A stretch of 64,000 nucleotides of DNA from Tenacibaculum lutimaris (GTDB taxonomy: Bacteria; Bacteroidota; Bacteroidia; Flavobacteriales; Flavobacteriaceae): assembly GCF_003610735.1 (NCBI RefSeq), contig NZ_RAQM01000007.1, positions 1 to 64,000 of the forward strand, given 5' to 3'. Each line of letters begins with the position of its first letter. Position 1 is the stretch's first letter. A program made the translations under genes and the position numbers. Positions 9,036-18,408 of the stretch are shown one piece after another. The notes beneath the pieces were generated by a model. That model saw only the letters and a program-made list of their open reading frames with translations, did not search any database and was not told the DNA's origin.

Positions 9036-9461
9036 ATGAAATATCTAAAAATAATGACTCCTGTGGTCTTTTTATTGATGGTTAACTGCACTGCACAAAA
9101 TATCTCTAAAAACTTCGATACAATCGCTTATAAAGCTCAAACAAGAGGAAGTTTAATACAGATAACTGTTGAGGATGATAAATTAAACTATAAAACGAAT
9201 CAAGAGGAAGGAACAAAAGAAATTTCAAAAGAAGAACTTGAAGAGTTTAAAAAAGTGATAGGTGGGTTAAACTTAGAAAGAATAGGAGATTTAACAGCAC
9301 CGAGCGAAAAAAGAATTACTGATGGAGCCTTACATGCAGAATTCACCATAAAAATAGGTGATAAGGAATACAAATCAATTACGTTTGATGCTGGGAATCC
9401 TCCAACGGAATTAAAGAAGTTAGAAGATTTACTTTACAGTATTTCTAAAATAAAGGAATAA
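9036..9461 (+). CDS. Small exported protein, probable lipoprotein, unknown function
   Basis: I do not recognise a named family. The 141-residue protein starts MKYLKIMTPVVFLLMVNCTAQ; the hydrophobic stretch ending at Cys18 resembles a lipobox, though Asn before the Cys is atypical. The mature part is a short mixed alpha/beta domain with acidic and lysine patches (TVEDDKLNYKTNQEEGTKEI). Small lipoproteins of this general type are common in Flavobacteriia. It lies 89 bases after the metalloprotease gene but behind that gene's terminator, so it is probably transcribed separately. Its stop codon touches a bidirectional terminator. Confidence 0.7.
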   Translation: MKYLKIMTPVVFLLMVNCTAQNISKNFDTIAYKAQTRGSLIQITVEDDKLNYKTNQEEGTKEISKEELEEFKKVIGGLNLERIGDLTAPSEKRITDGALHAEFTIKIGDKEYKSITFDAGNPPTELKKLEDLLYSISKIKE

Positions 9462-9490
9462 AAAAACCGAGCAATTTGCTCGGTTTTTTT
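9461..9490. terminator. Bidirectional terminator (copy 1 of a duplicated element)
   Basis: Six A, CCGAGCAATTTGCTCGG and seven T form a hairpin between convergent genes. The same 30 bases recur exactly at 11016-11045. Confidence 0.9.
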
Positions 9491-9504
9491 TAGGAAAATA
9501 AATA

Positions 9505-10917
9505 TTAATTCTTTTTATAAATTTTACTTTTTTTACCGTCTTTATCAATAAAGTAGAAACCTTCTGGTAGGCTCTTAATAATATTAACTTCTTGTGTTTT
9601 GCTATTAACAGTAGTTTCATTAATCTTATTTCCATTTACATCATGGATAGTCAACTGGGTAGAGGTTTTGCTCATATATTCTCTAAAATATATTGGAATT
9701 ACAAATGTATTATTATCTACATTTGACTCATTAATATTTTCAATTTCTCCAATTATATAGTAATTACCGTAAAGAACATCGTTATAGTCTTCACCTATTT
9801 TTATTTCATCTCCAAAAATAGTAGTAGATGTTACAGTATATCCATTTTTGCTTATAGAAGGAATATTTATTGGGTTTCGAAGAGTTAATTTATAATCACT
9901 ATCGTCTAATGTTTTTCCATTAATAGATGTGTAAAAATTTATTTTTGTTGAGCTAGAATTAGCTTCACCAATATTATCAATAATAATTTGTTGAAGGGAA
10001 AGTATTCCTCCATTTCTCGAAACAATATGTCTATTAGAGCCTAAATTGTCTAAATTAGAAGAACACGAAGTACATTCACTATATATAGTAATATAGCTAG
10101 GTTTTAAATCAGGATTACCAATAGGACACCCGTTATTAGAAGAAGGACCTGCTTGGTTAGGGCAGTTGTCTTGCCAGTTTTGTACTCCATCACCATCTGA
10201 ATCTCTATTATCTTGTGAGTCGCATGCATCACCAATACCGTCATTATCGATGTCATTTTGATTTGCATTTGAAGTGTTAGGGCAATTGTCATTGGAGTTT
10301 TCTATTCCATCTTTATCATCATCAACAGGACAGTTTACCGTTATTTCTTCTTCAATAGCATTAAAATGTATAGAAAAATCAGCATCACCTCTTCCTGTAG
10401 CTCGATTCAAAACTCTCACATATCTACTACCTAGATTGAAATTTCGACCAAAATTTATTTTATAAACTTTATTTAATGATAGAAGGTTTCCTGAAGCTAT
10501 GTTAACTTTAAATGTTTGACTTTGAGTAGTGTATCCGCATATAGCATTTTTGCTATCTTCAAGTGAATCAAAAATTTCAAAATTATGATAATTATAATCG
10601 CCTCCAATACAAGGGCTAATAGGAGTATATGATGTGTTAATAAGTTCAAAATCAGCATCACCTTTACCGCTACCTCTATTTGTTACTTTAGCATACCTAA
10701 CACCTAGGTTAAATTCGTTTCCAAAATCGATTATATATACTTGCCCAATATTTAGAAAGTCATCTAAGTTGACTTTTACAGAAAATTGATCGGAACTATT
10801 TTCTGTACATGCATTTTCTGCAGAAGAATAAGTTTCGAATCTATGATAATTAAGAGTTTGAGAATTAATGCTTTTAACAGAGAGAAGTAATAAAAGTAAT
10901 AGGGTAATTTTTTTCAT
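9505..10917 (-). CDS. T9SS-secreted protein with duplicated N-terminal module and thrombospondin type 3 repeats
   Basis: The 470-residue protein has a signal peptide (MKKITLLLLLLLSVKSINSQ). Two homologous modules of about 85 residues follow (about 22-100 and 105-185). Each has YHxFExxSxxENA/DSKNA, a buried Cys, a VNLDDFLNIGQVYIIDFG-like strand and the Arg-Tyr-Gly tail N-R-GxGDADF. Calcium-binding thrombospondin type 3 repeats (DNDGIGDACDSQDNRDSDGD) span about 198-265. A CARDB-like beta domain comes next, and the C-terminus is a T9SS type A sorting domain (TIHDVNGNKINE and LPEGFYFIDKDG). It should be surface-exposed or released. The first module type is not one I can name. The gene sits alone between two identical terminators. 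Confidence 0.8.
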   Translation of the reverse strand: MKKITLLLLLLLSVKSINSQTLNYHRFETYSSAENACTENSSDQFSVKVNLDDFLNIGQVYIIDFGNEFNLGVRYAKVTNRGSGKGDADFELINTSYTPISPCIGGDYNYHNFEIFDSLEDSKNAICGYTTQSQTFKVNIASGNLLSLNKVYKINFGRNFNLGSRYVRVLNRATGRGDADFSIHFNAIEEEITVNCPVDDDKDGIENSNDNCPNTSNANQNDIDNDGIGDACDSQDNRDSDGDGVQNWQDNCPNQAGPSSNNGCPIGNPDLKPSYITIYSECTSCSSNLDNLGSNRHIVSRNGGILSLQQIIIDNIGEANSSSTKINFYTSINGKTLDDSDYKLTLRNPINIPSISKNGYTVTSTTIFGDEIKIGEDYNDVLYGNYYIIGEIENINESNVDNNTFVIPIYFREYMSKTSTQLTIHDVNGNKINETTVNSKTQEVNIIKSLPEGFYFIDKDGKKSKIYKKN

Positions 10918-11015
10918 AGTTTTTATATTTTATAAATTAATCACTATAAAAATCAAGATTTTTCCTTGTTTATGAGTTAAATACAGATTACTAAAAAGTA
11001 AATAAACTATAAAAC

Positions 11016-11045
11016 AAAAAACCGAGCAATTTGCTCGGTTTTTTT
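11016..11045. terminator. Intrinsic terminator (copy 2 of the duplicated element)
   Basis: Identical over 30 bases to 9461-9490. It lies just after the stop of the minus-strand lipoprotein gene (11064), whose transcripts it should end. Confidence 0.88.
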
Positions 11046-11063
11046 GTTTTTATTAGAGTTAGA

Positions 11064-12266
11064 TTACTTTTTTAAAGTATATCCTGTCCAAGAAAATGCA
11101 GTAAAGTCAGCACCTAAACCAGCTTTTACAGTTAAGTTATCACCATCAGCAGTGATAGCTTCAACATCTTCTGTTACAGTTCCTGTAATAGTACCACCTT
11201 CTTTGTTTTCACCAACAGTACCCATTTTGTAAGAGTTAGTAATAGTTAAAGTACCATCTCCACTACTATCTTGTGTATCAATCAAGTTTCCAAAAGAAGC
11301 ACCACCATAAGCAGCAAATAAAGCGTTGTCAATAGTAGCTACAGTACCTCTTCTAATTTCAGCACCAGCTTTTAATGGAGTGATTTCAGATAAGTTTAAT
11401 ACAGTAACGTTTTTAATTGTAGGAGTTGATACAGGTGCAGCAGCAGGGTTTGAACCGTTACTGTCTCCTTCAATACCTCTTGGGTCTTCAGTCGCATCAT
11501 TAAATCCGTTTTCTCTTACACCAAACATGTTGTCCATAGTTCCTGAATAACCTTCAGTAAAATCAAACATGTCATCTTTAATGTTAATACATATTACATT
11601 CTGTACATCAACAGTTCCTCCGAAAAACTCAATTCCGTCATCAGCACCATTAGAAATAAATAAGTTGTTAATAGTTGTTTGAGATCCTACAGTATATAAA
11701 GAAACACCATTAAATTCTTGGTCTCCATTAATTTTTGCTCCTGTATATTCGGTTTTAACATATGTTAAAGTTCCAGAATTATCATCATCTTGAGTACCTC
11801 CGTAGTTTAAACCACCAACTTCTGTTTCAGCTTCAGCTCCTTTGTTTGTTTTAGCTTTACCAGCAATAACAATACCTCCCCAATCTCCAGGTCTTGGATT
11901 TGAAGCATCAGAGGTAAAAATAATAGGATTAGCTTGAGTACCAGCAGCATTAATTTTAGCACCTCTTTCTACAGCAAGAAAAACATCGGTACCACCAGCT
12001 TTACATTTAATTGTTGTACCTGGCTCAATAGTTAAAGTTTTACCGTCTTTTACTCTCAAATAGCTAGTTAATAAATATTCAACTCCAGCTTTTAAAGTAA
12101 TATCAGCATTAACGTTTCCTTTTAAGTCTTTAGGGTCAAAATCATCTTGCCCGTTTATTTCTAAATCAAAACCTTCACTTGGAGGAGTAACTGGGTCGTC
12201 ATCTGAACATCCAACCATTAATGATGCAGAAATAGCTAAGATTGATAATAATTTAATTGTCTTCAT
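11064..12266 (-). CDS. Outer-membrane lipoprotein with predicted right-handed beta-helix
   Basis: The 400-residue protein starts with a clear lipoprotein signal ending LMVGC at residue 20, followed by SDDDP, an acidic motif compatible with surface export. The rest is a series of short beta strands and turns (TLTIEPGTTIKCKAGG, NPIIFTSDASN, WGGIVIAGKA, TINNLFISNGADDGIEFFGG) that looks like a parallel beta-helix with Asp and Gly turns. No catalytic motif stands out. It lies 91 bases downstream of a TonB-dependent receptor on the same strand, and such receptor/lipoprotein pairs usually capture a shared ligand at the surface. The ligand is unknown. Its terminator is a copy of the one after the next gene. 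Confidence 0.75.
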   Translation of the reverse strand: MKTIKLLSILAISASLMVGCSDDDPVTPPSEGFDLEINGQDDFDPKDLKGNVNADITLKAGVEYLLTSYLRVKDGKTLTIEPGTTIKCKAGGTDVFLAVERGAKINAAGTQANPIIFTSDASNPRPGDWGGIVIAGKAKTNKGAEAETEVGGLNYGGTQDDDNSGTLTYVKTEYTGAKINGDQEFNGVSLYTVGSQTTINNLFISNGADDGIEFFGGTVDVQNVICINIKDDMFDFTEGYSGTMDNMFGVRENGFNDATEDPRGIEGDSNGSNPAAAPVSTPTIKNVTVLNLSEITPLKAGAEIRRGTVATIDNALFAAYGGASFGNLIDTQDSSGDGTLTITNSYKMGTVGENKEGGTITGTVTEDVEAITADGDNLTVKAGLGADFTAFSWTGYTLKK

Positions 12267-12357
12267 TTTTTTTGTTTAATTAATTTTAAATTGTGTTGCA
12301 AATTTGGACTTATTGCTTCAAGAGAAGATTATCTTAAGTTTAATTAAATATTAATAA

Positions 12358-15102
12358 TTATAACTTATAAGATAACCCTAAAGAAACATCAACTCCTCTT
12401 TTAAATGATTTGGTTACGAACTTATTAGGTACATCTCTGTACATCTCATAACTAGGGTTCAATATGTTTTTAGCGCTAAATTTTAATCCTAATTTGTTAT
12501 TAAATTGTCTTTTGAATACAAAATCTAATTTTGGTAAAGCTTTTTGATAAATACTTTGTAAACCATTAACAGAACCAATACTGTAAAGTTTTTCACCTTG
12601 ATAATTAAAGACTAAAGAGGCAATAGTTTCTTTGTCATCTTTTTTGTAATTATACGATACATCAGTATTTAAAAGAAAAGGAGCTGCTCCTTCAGTAGGT
12701 TCTTCTGAATTGGTTGGGTTGAATTGGTTTGTTACATTAAATGTTTGATTAGTATTCATGTAAGTTGCATTTAACCCTAACTTAATGTTTTCGTCGTACT
12801 CGTCTTTAGAAAAATTAAATATTTGTTTTCTCAATTCTACCTCTGCTCCATAAATTGTTGTATTACCTGTATTGTTGAAAGAGAAGAAGTTGTCAGAAGC
12901 TGCGTTTAATTCTATTCTGTTAATACCATCTTCTATATATTTACCAAACACAGTTGCAGAAATTAATTCTCCTCTAGTAGGGAACATTTCCCATTTCAAA
13001 TCAATATTATAGTTTGTTGAAGGTTGTAAGTCTTCATTACCCATTTCTTGATAATCTACTCCTTCGTAAATAAATGGTGCTACTTCTTTAAATTGAGGAT
13101 AGGTATATGTTTGGCTAGCGGATAACCTAAGTAAATTATCATCATTGATGTTGTATTTTAAGTTTAAAGATGGTAATATATAACTATCTCTTAACTTCTT
13201 AGGTCCACCGTTATCGTTGGTAGAGTTTGTTAAGTTTGTTCTCCAAGCAACATCCATTCTTATGTTTTCATATCTAGCCCCAATATTAGCGAAGAAATTA
13301 TCTGTAATTTGATAGTCTAACATTGCATAAGCAGCATTTGTCATTTTGTCCGCATCGTAAGTAAAAGGATCTAAAGCATTACTACCAAATCCAAAACCAG
13401 TTACTAGTCTAAAAATCCCATTATTTAGAGATTGTTGGTTTAGTACTGCATCAATATTGTTAGGGTCTACGTCTGTTGGAGCAGATAAATCATAATCAAA
13501 ATAAGTAGCTCTAAAGTCTCTAATAGTATTTCTTAGTTGATAACCCAGGGTTACTTTTGCTTTGTGTTCATCTTTTATTCTAGTTCCAAAATACTTAACT
13601 AAGCTAGCATTAGCAATAAAATCATCTTCTGTTAAGTTGTGATAGTATCTGCTATTGTTTCTAGCAGCACCAGAAGCGAATTTTGTAGTATTATCGTTTT
13701 CATTTATAACAAAAGTGTTTTTCTTTCTGTTAGGTTCATCATTATTAACCATGTTGTAAGCTACACCCAAGTTTAAATCAATTGATTCTCCAAACTTATG
13801 TTCAGATAATAATTGATTTACAAATATTTTATTTTGATTTTCTGTTTGAAGGATAATGCTTGCAAAAACCCCCTCAGAGTCAGCTACATCAGGTTTTTTA
13901 CCAAAATAATCTTGAATGTTTTGGTTGTTTGAATGTATGAACAATGAATTATAAGAAATCTTATGATTATTATTTATTTTGTAAATAAAATTCCCCATTA
14001 ACATTTTAGAAGTTTCGTAATTATATTGTTTGGCAGAAGTAAAACGACTACCGGTAGAACCGTCATTTCTAAGGTAATTAATAGAGATTCCGTCTCTATA
14101 ATTATATTTATTACTAAATGAACCAACCAAAAACATTGATAAGTTAGATTCTTCTCCTACATTAAACCTCTTGCTCCCTGAAACTGATAAAGCTGTGTTT
14201 AAAGCTGCATGTGTGCTGTTTGGGGTAAAACTATCAGTAAAAGGTAAAGTACTTAAGTTAGTAACTTGATGTTTAGTATTATTTGCAGTACCAAACCAGT
14301 TAGCTCCGTCAATTGTTTTGAATCTTTTACCTGTTGTTTGAGAATTAGCTCCAGAAGAAAAATCTATATTAATAGAAGAGTTTCCTGAGTGCTCTTTGGA
14401 TGCGATATCGATATTTGCACCACCAACATCTCCACTTAGATTGGAAGAGAAAGTTTTACTTATCCCTATATTTTGAATCATGTCCGTTCCAAAAAGCTCT
14501 AGAGAGATGTTCTTAAACCTAGGGTCGTTAGAAGGCAATGGTAAACCATTTAAGGTTGTGGTATTATATCTGTCCCCTAAACCTCTAACATAAACTTTAT
14601 TTGAACCTTCTTGCTTTGACACTCCAGCAACTTTAGTCGTTGCTGTAGCTGCATCAGAAACTCCTTTTTTAGATAGTTCTTGAGCTCCGATACTTTCCTT
14701 AATTACTGTAGCTTTTCTTTGTTCTAGTAGTAAAGCTGTTTCTTTTTCTTTACTAACTGTTGCGTTAATTTTAACTTCATCTAAAGCAACTCCTTGGTTA
14801 GCTCCTATTTCTTGGTTTACTACAAGTGTCTCACTTGCTTTAATAACTATAGCTCTTTCTTCAGTTTGGTATCCTACGAAACTAAAAACAATAGTTTGAT
14901 TTCCTGCAGGAACACTTAAGGTATATTTACCTTCCATATCGGTAGTAGCACCGATTGAAGTTCCTTTAATAAAAACATTAGCAAAAGGTAATGCTTCACC
15001 GCTCATTTCTTTGTCAGTAACTGTACCAGTAACAGTACCTTTGCTTTGAGAAAATGCTAAATTACATAAGCTTAAAAAAGCTATAAATAATATTTTTTTC
15101 AT
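12358..15102 (-). CDS. TonB-dependent outer-membrane receptor with N-terminal carboxypeptidase-regulatory-like domain
   Basis: The 914-residue protein has a signal peptide (MKKILFIAFLSLCNLAFSQ), a carboxypeptidase-regulatory-like domain (about 22-110, ending VNQEIGANQGVALDEVKI), a plug domain (about 135-255, with KVYVRGLGDRYNTTTLNGLP) and a 22-strand beta-barrel to the C-terminus, which ends in an alternating VDVSLGLSYKL strand. Receptors of this type use TonB energy to import large or scarce ligands. Length and order are normal. The downstream beta-helix lipoprotein is probably its partner; no SusD-like gene is present, so it is not a classical polysaccharide-utilisation receptor. The substrate cannot be read from sequence. 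Confidence 0.9.
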   Translation of the reverse strand: MKKILFIAFLSLCNLAFSQSKGTVTGTVTDKEMSGEALPFANVFIKGTSIGATTDMEGKYTLSVPAGNQTIVFSFVGYQTEERAIVIKASETLVVNQEIGANQGVALDEVKINATVSKEKETALLLEQRKATVIKESIGAQELSKKGVSDAATATTKVAGVSKQEGSNKVYVRGLGDRYNTTTLNGLPLPSNDPRFKNISLELFGTDMIQNIGISKTFSSNLSGDVGGANIDIASKEHSGNSSINIDFSSGANSQTTGKRFKTIDGANWFGTANNTKHQVTNLSTLPFTDSFTPNSTHAALNTALSVSGSKRFNVGEESNLSMFLVGSFSNKYNYRDGISINYLRNDGSTGSRFTSAKQYNYETSKMLMGNFIYKINNNHKISYNSLFIHSNNQNIQDYFGKKPDVADSEGVFASIILQTENQNKIFVNQLLSEHKFGESIDLNLGVAYNMVNNDEPNRKKNTFVINENDNTTKFASGAARNNSRYYHNLTEDDFIANASLVKYFGTRIKDEHKAKVTLGYQLRNTIRDFRATYFDYDLSAPTDVDPNNIDAVLNQQSLNNGIFRLVTGFGFGSNALDPFTYDADKMTNAAYAMLDYQITDNFFANIGARYENIRMDVAWRTNLTNSTNDNGGPKKLRDSYILPSLNLKYNINDDNLLRLSASQTYTYPQFKEVAPFIYEGVDYQEMGNEDLQPSTNYNIDLKWEMFPTRGELISATVFGKYIEDGINRIELNAASDNFFSFNNTGNTTIYGAEVELRKQIFNFSKDEYDENIKLGLNATYMNTNQTFNVTNQFNPTNSEEPTEGAAPFLLNTDVSYNYKKDDKETIASLVFNYQGEKLYSIGSVNGLQSIYQKALPKLDFVFKRQFNNKLGLKFSAKNILNPSYEMYRDVPNKFVTKSFKRGVDVSLGLSYKL

Positions 15103-15237
15103 TCTAATCTTTGAATTCTGTTTATTTATGGCGCAAAATTCAAGTTAAACAGTAAAGCTAATGTTATGTAGGAATTACTTTTGTATTATTAGAATGTTTA
15201 TTTAATGTTAAGTGATTTTAGTTATGTTTCTTTAATG

Positions 15238-17592
15238 TTAATTACTGGTAAATTTTATACCAAAAACAAAGGTTCTTGGGGTTGCAGGACCAAAAATAAA
15301 GTTACTATCCCTGTCTTTTCCTTTATCAAATTCACTTTGATAATCGTCTAAAATGTTCTTAATGCCTAGATTAAGTTCTATGTTAGTGTTAAGTTTTTCT
15401 ATAGTAAAAGTATAACTAGTGTTAACACCCAAGTTGAAAAATGATGGAGAGCTAAAATATTCACCAATATTTTCATTATCATCAGTTGGTGGATTGAAAT
15501 CTGGATTAGGTATAATGTGTAAAACATCCATTTGCCCTGTGTATACTAAATTTAAAGCAGTTTTAAATTTTTGATTAGGTGTGTACGTTGCTGTAGCATA
15601 ACCATAAGTGTTAGGGGTGTGTAAAAATTCTCTCTTTGAAGGTAAATTATGAAAATTATCAACAGGAGTATCAAATTTGCTAGATTGATAAGTGAATCCT
15701 GCATCTAACTGTAAAATTCCATCGTAATTTAAACGAGTTTCTAAAGTAATTCCTTGTACAACTGCTCCATCTCCATTTCTTTTTTCAAAAATTTCACCAA
15801 AAGTATCTTTGTCAATAGCTTCTAAATAAAAAGCGTCTTTTAAATTGGTGTAAAAACTTTCAATAGTAAAACCATATATGTAATGTTCTGTAGGTTTGTC
15901 GTAATTAAAAGAAAGCGTATAGCTGTTAGAACGTTCTCTTTTTAAATCATCAGCTAGTACTACTCGAGATACTCCTCCTCCAGCAAAGGCAATATGTAAA
16001 TCGGTATCAAAAGCTTGTGGAGCTCTAAATCCAGTACCCCAAGTCCCTCTAACTTGAGTGTTTTTAAAAGGTTTGAATAGCAGTGATACTCTCGGACTCG
16101 CAACGTTGTTTGTAATGTTTTTCTGAGTACCATCTGTTTTAAGTGTATTTAAAGTATGGTTGTCATATCGTACTCCTGAAAGTAAGTTCCATTTGTCTGA
16201 GATTTGCCAATCACTTTGAAAAAAGAATCCGTAGTTTTTTGTAAGCTGATCTACTTTATATTGATAAGCATCAATAACATCAAAAACATCATCTTGCACA
16301 AATTCACCACCTAAAGTTAGCACATTGTTACCATTAAAAAAGTTGTTTAATTTATGGTTGAATTGTAATCCTCCTTGAAAGGTTGTTGTGGTTGAATTTC
16401 CGTAAGGAGGGTTAGCTAAATGTTTAGTGTCTTGAGGAGTGTTAGTTTCAGGGCGTATACCTGTATAATGTTCTCTTCCGGTATATTGTGTAGCAAAATA
16501 GGAGATGATTGAACTTTTATCATCGTTAAAATTAATTTGGTAATCAACATTACCAACATATACATCATGCACACGTTCTTCAGATTGCATTGCAAAATGT
16601 GGTGCATCATCAATCATTTCTCCTCCATAACGATATTCATTCATTTTACTGAAGTTGATTTCTATTTTTTGATTTTCTGTTGGGAAAAAGAATAGATTGG
16701 TTCCAAAAGAGTTGTTTTTTAGCTCTGGAAGTTCAGAAAAATTATCGCCATTAGCGTCATACATAGCTCTTCTTCGGTTATTGATAAAAAATGAAGCACC
16801 TGCGTTTCTGTCTTCATTAACGATGGTTGCATTTCCAGCAATAATATGGTCAGAAATTCCTTTAATATTTTGATAGGTATAACCCATACTATAATTGTCC
16901 TTCTTTGGAATTTTAGTAATGACGTTTACGGTTCCTCCAATTGCACTTGATCCATATAAAGCAGAACCTCCACCACGTACTACCTCAATACGTTCAATCA
17001 TGTTGGTGGGTACTTGTTCTAGTCCGTATAAACCAGTTAAAGGGCTAAAAATAGGTCGACCATTAATCAATATTTGTGAATATCCGCCAGCTAAACCATT
17101 CATGCGAAGTTGTGTATAATTGCAAGTTTGACAGTCTGTTTCTACACGCAAACCCGTTTGAAATTTTAATCCTTCAGATAAATTACATGCCTGAACATCA
17201 GCTAAAGTTTGGCTATTGATAACATTTACAATCACTGGGCTATTCGTTCGGCGTTTATCTGTACGTGTTCCGGTAATCGTTACTTGGTCTAAGATTTCAG
17301 CAGTTTCGGTTAAAGTAAAGTTGATTGTTTTTTCTTCTGAAGGATTTATTGTTACAGTTTTTCTTTCAGATAGAAAACCTATGGAAGAGGCAACTAAAAC
17401 AAACTTATGCTGAGTTGTTTTTAACTCGTAGTTTCCGTGTTCATCAGTAGTGGTTCCTTTTTCTGTTCCTTTTATATATATACTAGCAAACGATACTACA
17501 TCACCTGATGTGGTGCTAACTTTTCCTTTAATAGTTTGTCCTATAGCAATATTAGATAGTAATAGAATTGTAAAAGCAACTAGATTTTTCAT
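15238..17592 (-). CDS. TonB-dependent receptor, probable metal or metal-chelate uptake
   Basis: The 784-residue protein has a signal peptide (MKNLVAFTILLLSNIAIGQ), a carboxypeptidase-regulatory-like domain (about 20-100), a plug domain (about 115-235, with LINGRPIFSPLTGLYGLEQ and GSSAIGGTVNVITK) and a barrel. The plug carries a Cys cluster, Cys136 and a CxxC at 154-157 in ETDCQTCNYTQ, that may bind metal or form a disulfide. The gene diverges from a DtxR-family regulator and ZIP transporter, and a perfect palindrome overlaps the promoter region. I infer import of manganese, iron or zinc, or a chelate, repressed when metal is plentiful. The metal is not decided by the sequence. Confidence 0.88.
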   Translation of the reverse strand: MKNLVAFTILLLSNIAIGQTIKGKVSTTSGDVVSFASIYIKGTEKGTTTDEHGNYELKTTQHKFVLVASSIGFLSERKTVTINPSEEKTINFTLTETAEILDQVTITGTRTDKRRTNSPVIVNVINSQTLADVQACNLSEGLKFQTGLRVETDCQTCNYTQLRMNGLAGGYSQILINGRPIFSPLTGLYGLEQVPTNMIERIEVVRGGGSALYGSSAIGGTVNVITKIPKKDNYSMGYTYQNIKGISDHIIAGNATIVNEDRNAGASFFINNRRRAMYDANGDNFSELPELKNNSFGTNLFFFPTENQKIEINFSKMNEYRYGGEMIDDAPHFAMQSEERVHDVYVGNVDYQINFNDDKSSIISYFATQYTGREHYTGIRPETNTPQDTKHLANPPYGNSTTTTFQGGLQFNHKLNNFFNGNNVLTLGGEFVQDDVFDVIDAYQYKVDQLTKNYGFFFQSDWQISDKWNLLSGVRYDNHTLNTLKTDGTQKNITNNVASPRVSLLFKPFKNTQVRGTWGTGFRAPQAFDTDLHIAFAGGGVSRVVLADDLKRERSNSYTLSFNYDKPTEHYIYGFTIESFYTNLKDAFYLEAIDKDTFGEIFEKRNGDGAVVQGITLETRLNYDGILQLDAGFTYQSSKFDTPVDNFHNLPSKREFLHTPNTYGYATATYTPNQKFKTALNLVYTGQMDVLHIIPNPDFNPPTDDNENIGEYFSSPSFFNLGVNTSYTFTIEKLNTNIELNLGIKNILDDYQSEFDKGKDRDSNFIFGPATPRTFVFGIKFTSN

Positions 17593-17636
17593 ATTGAAAA
17601 TAGTTTGTTGTTGTGGTTTTTAAATAAAATTTAATG

Positions 17637-17644
17637 CAAATATA
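17637..17644 (-). promoter_or_regulatory. -7 element of the metal TonB receptor gene
   Basis: CAAATATA on the plus strand is TATATTTG on the minus strand, an exact TAnnTTTG match about 45 bases before the receptor ATG (17592). Its upstream edge touches the palindromic operator. Confidence 0.6.
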
Positions 17645-17677
17645 AATATATTTTTAGATGAGTCTAAAAATATATTT
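17644..17677. promoter_or_regulatory. Putative DtxR/MntR-family operator (perfect inverted repeat)
   Basis: Arms AAATATATTTTTAGA (17644-17658) and its exact complement (17663-17677) are separated by TGAG. The core TTTTTAGAtgagTCTAAAAA has the general shape of DtxR/MntR boxes. It sits between the diverging -7 elements of the TonB receptor and the DtxR-family gene, so one bound repressor could block both promoters. Confidence 0.72.
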
Positions 17678-17694
17678 AATTAAACTAAAATCTA

Positions 17695-17702
17695 TATATT
17701 TG
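17695..17702 (+). promoter_or_regulatory. -7 element of the DtxR-family regulator gene
   Basis: TATATTTG matches TAnnTTTG exactly. Transcription would start near 17709, which rules out the in-frame GTG at 17702 and supports an ATG at 17720 or 17723. Confidence 0.62.
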
Positions 17703-17719
17703 TGCGTCTAAAAAAGAAT

Positions 17720-18382
17720 ATGATGTTTAGTCAATCTGAAGAAAATTATATAAAAACGATATATCATTTAGAAGCTGATTTTAAAAAAGGAATCAGTACA
17801 AATGCTATAGCTAAAAAGTTAGATACCAAAGCGTCTTCTGTAACAGATATGATTAAGAAACTATCTGAAAAAGATGTAGTGACTTATAAAAAATATCAAG
17901 GAGTAACTTTGACCGATTTTGGAAAAAAAACAGCAGCTAATATTGTTCGTAAGCATCGATTATGGGAAGTTTTTCTGGTAGATAAATTGAATTTTTCTTG
18001 GGATGAAGTGCATGAGGTGGCAGAACAGCTTGAGCATATTAAGTCTCCTAAATTAATCAATGAGCTAGATGCTTTTTTAGATTATCCTAAGAGAGATCCA
18101 CACGGAGACCCTATTCCAGATAAAGAAGGGAATTTACAGGTAATAGAAAAAAGTTTATTATCAACGTTGAAGGAGAATGAAATAGGAGTTTGTGTAGGAG
18201 TTGATGACAGTTCTTCAGAATTTTTACGCTTTTTAGATAAACAAGGAGTTGCTTTAGGAAAACAAATAAAAGTAAAAGAAAAAGAACCTTTTGATGGTTC
18301 TTTGGTTATAGAAATGGATGGAAAAACACTATCTGTTTCAAATAAAATAGCTAGTAACTTATATATTCAAAAATCACGTTAA
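17720..18382 (+). CDS. DtxR/MntR-family metal-dependent transcriptional repressor
   Basis: About 220 residues. The N-terminal winged helix (SEENYIKTIYHLE, then STNAIAKKLDTKASSVTDMIKKLSEKDVV) is typical of DtxR/MntR proteins, followed by the metal-binding and dimerisation domain (RKHRLWEVFLVDKL, EHIKSPKLINELDAFLDYP, DPHGDPIP) and a C-terminal FeoA/SH3-like part. ATGs at 17720 and 17723 are both possible; an in-frame GTG at 17702 lies inside the promoter and is rejected. The regulator should bind DNA when loaded with Mn(II) or Fe(II). It is transcribed with the ZIP transporter 26 bases downstream and diverges from the TonB receptor; the palindrome between them is its likely operator. Confidence 0.92.
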   Translation: MMFSQSEENYIKTIYHLEADFKKGISTNAIAKKLDTKASSVTDMIKKLSEKDVVTYKKYQGVTLTDFGKKTAANIVRKHRLWEVFLVDKLNFSWDEVHEVAEQLEHIKSPKLINELDAFLDYPKRDPHGDPIPDKEGNLQVIEKSLLSTLKENEIGVCVGVDDSSSEFLRFLDKQGVALGKQIKVKEKEPFDGSLVIEMDGKTLSVSNKIASNLYIQKSR

Positions 18383-18408
18383 ACAACTAATAAGAGATAT
18401 TATTATAC

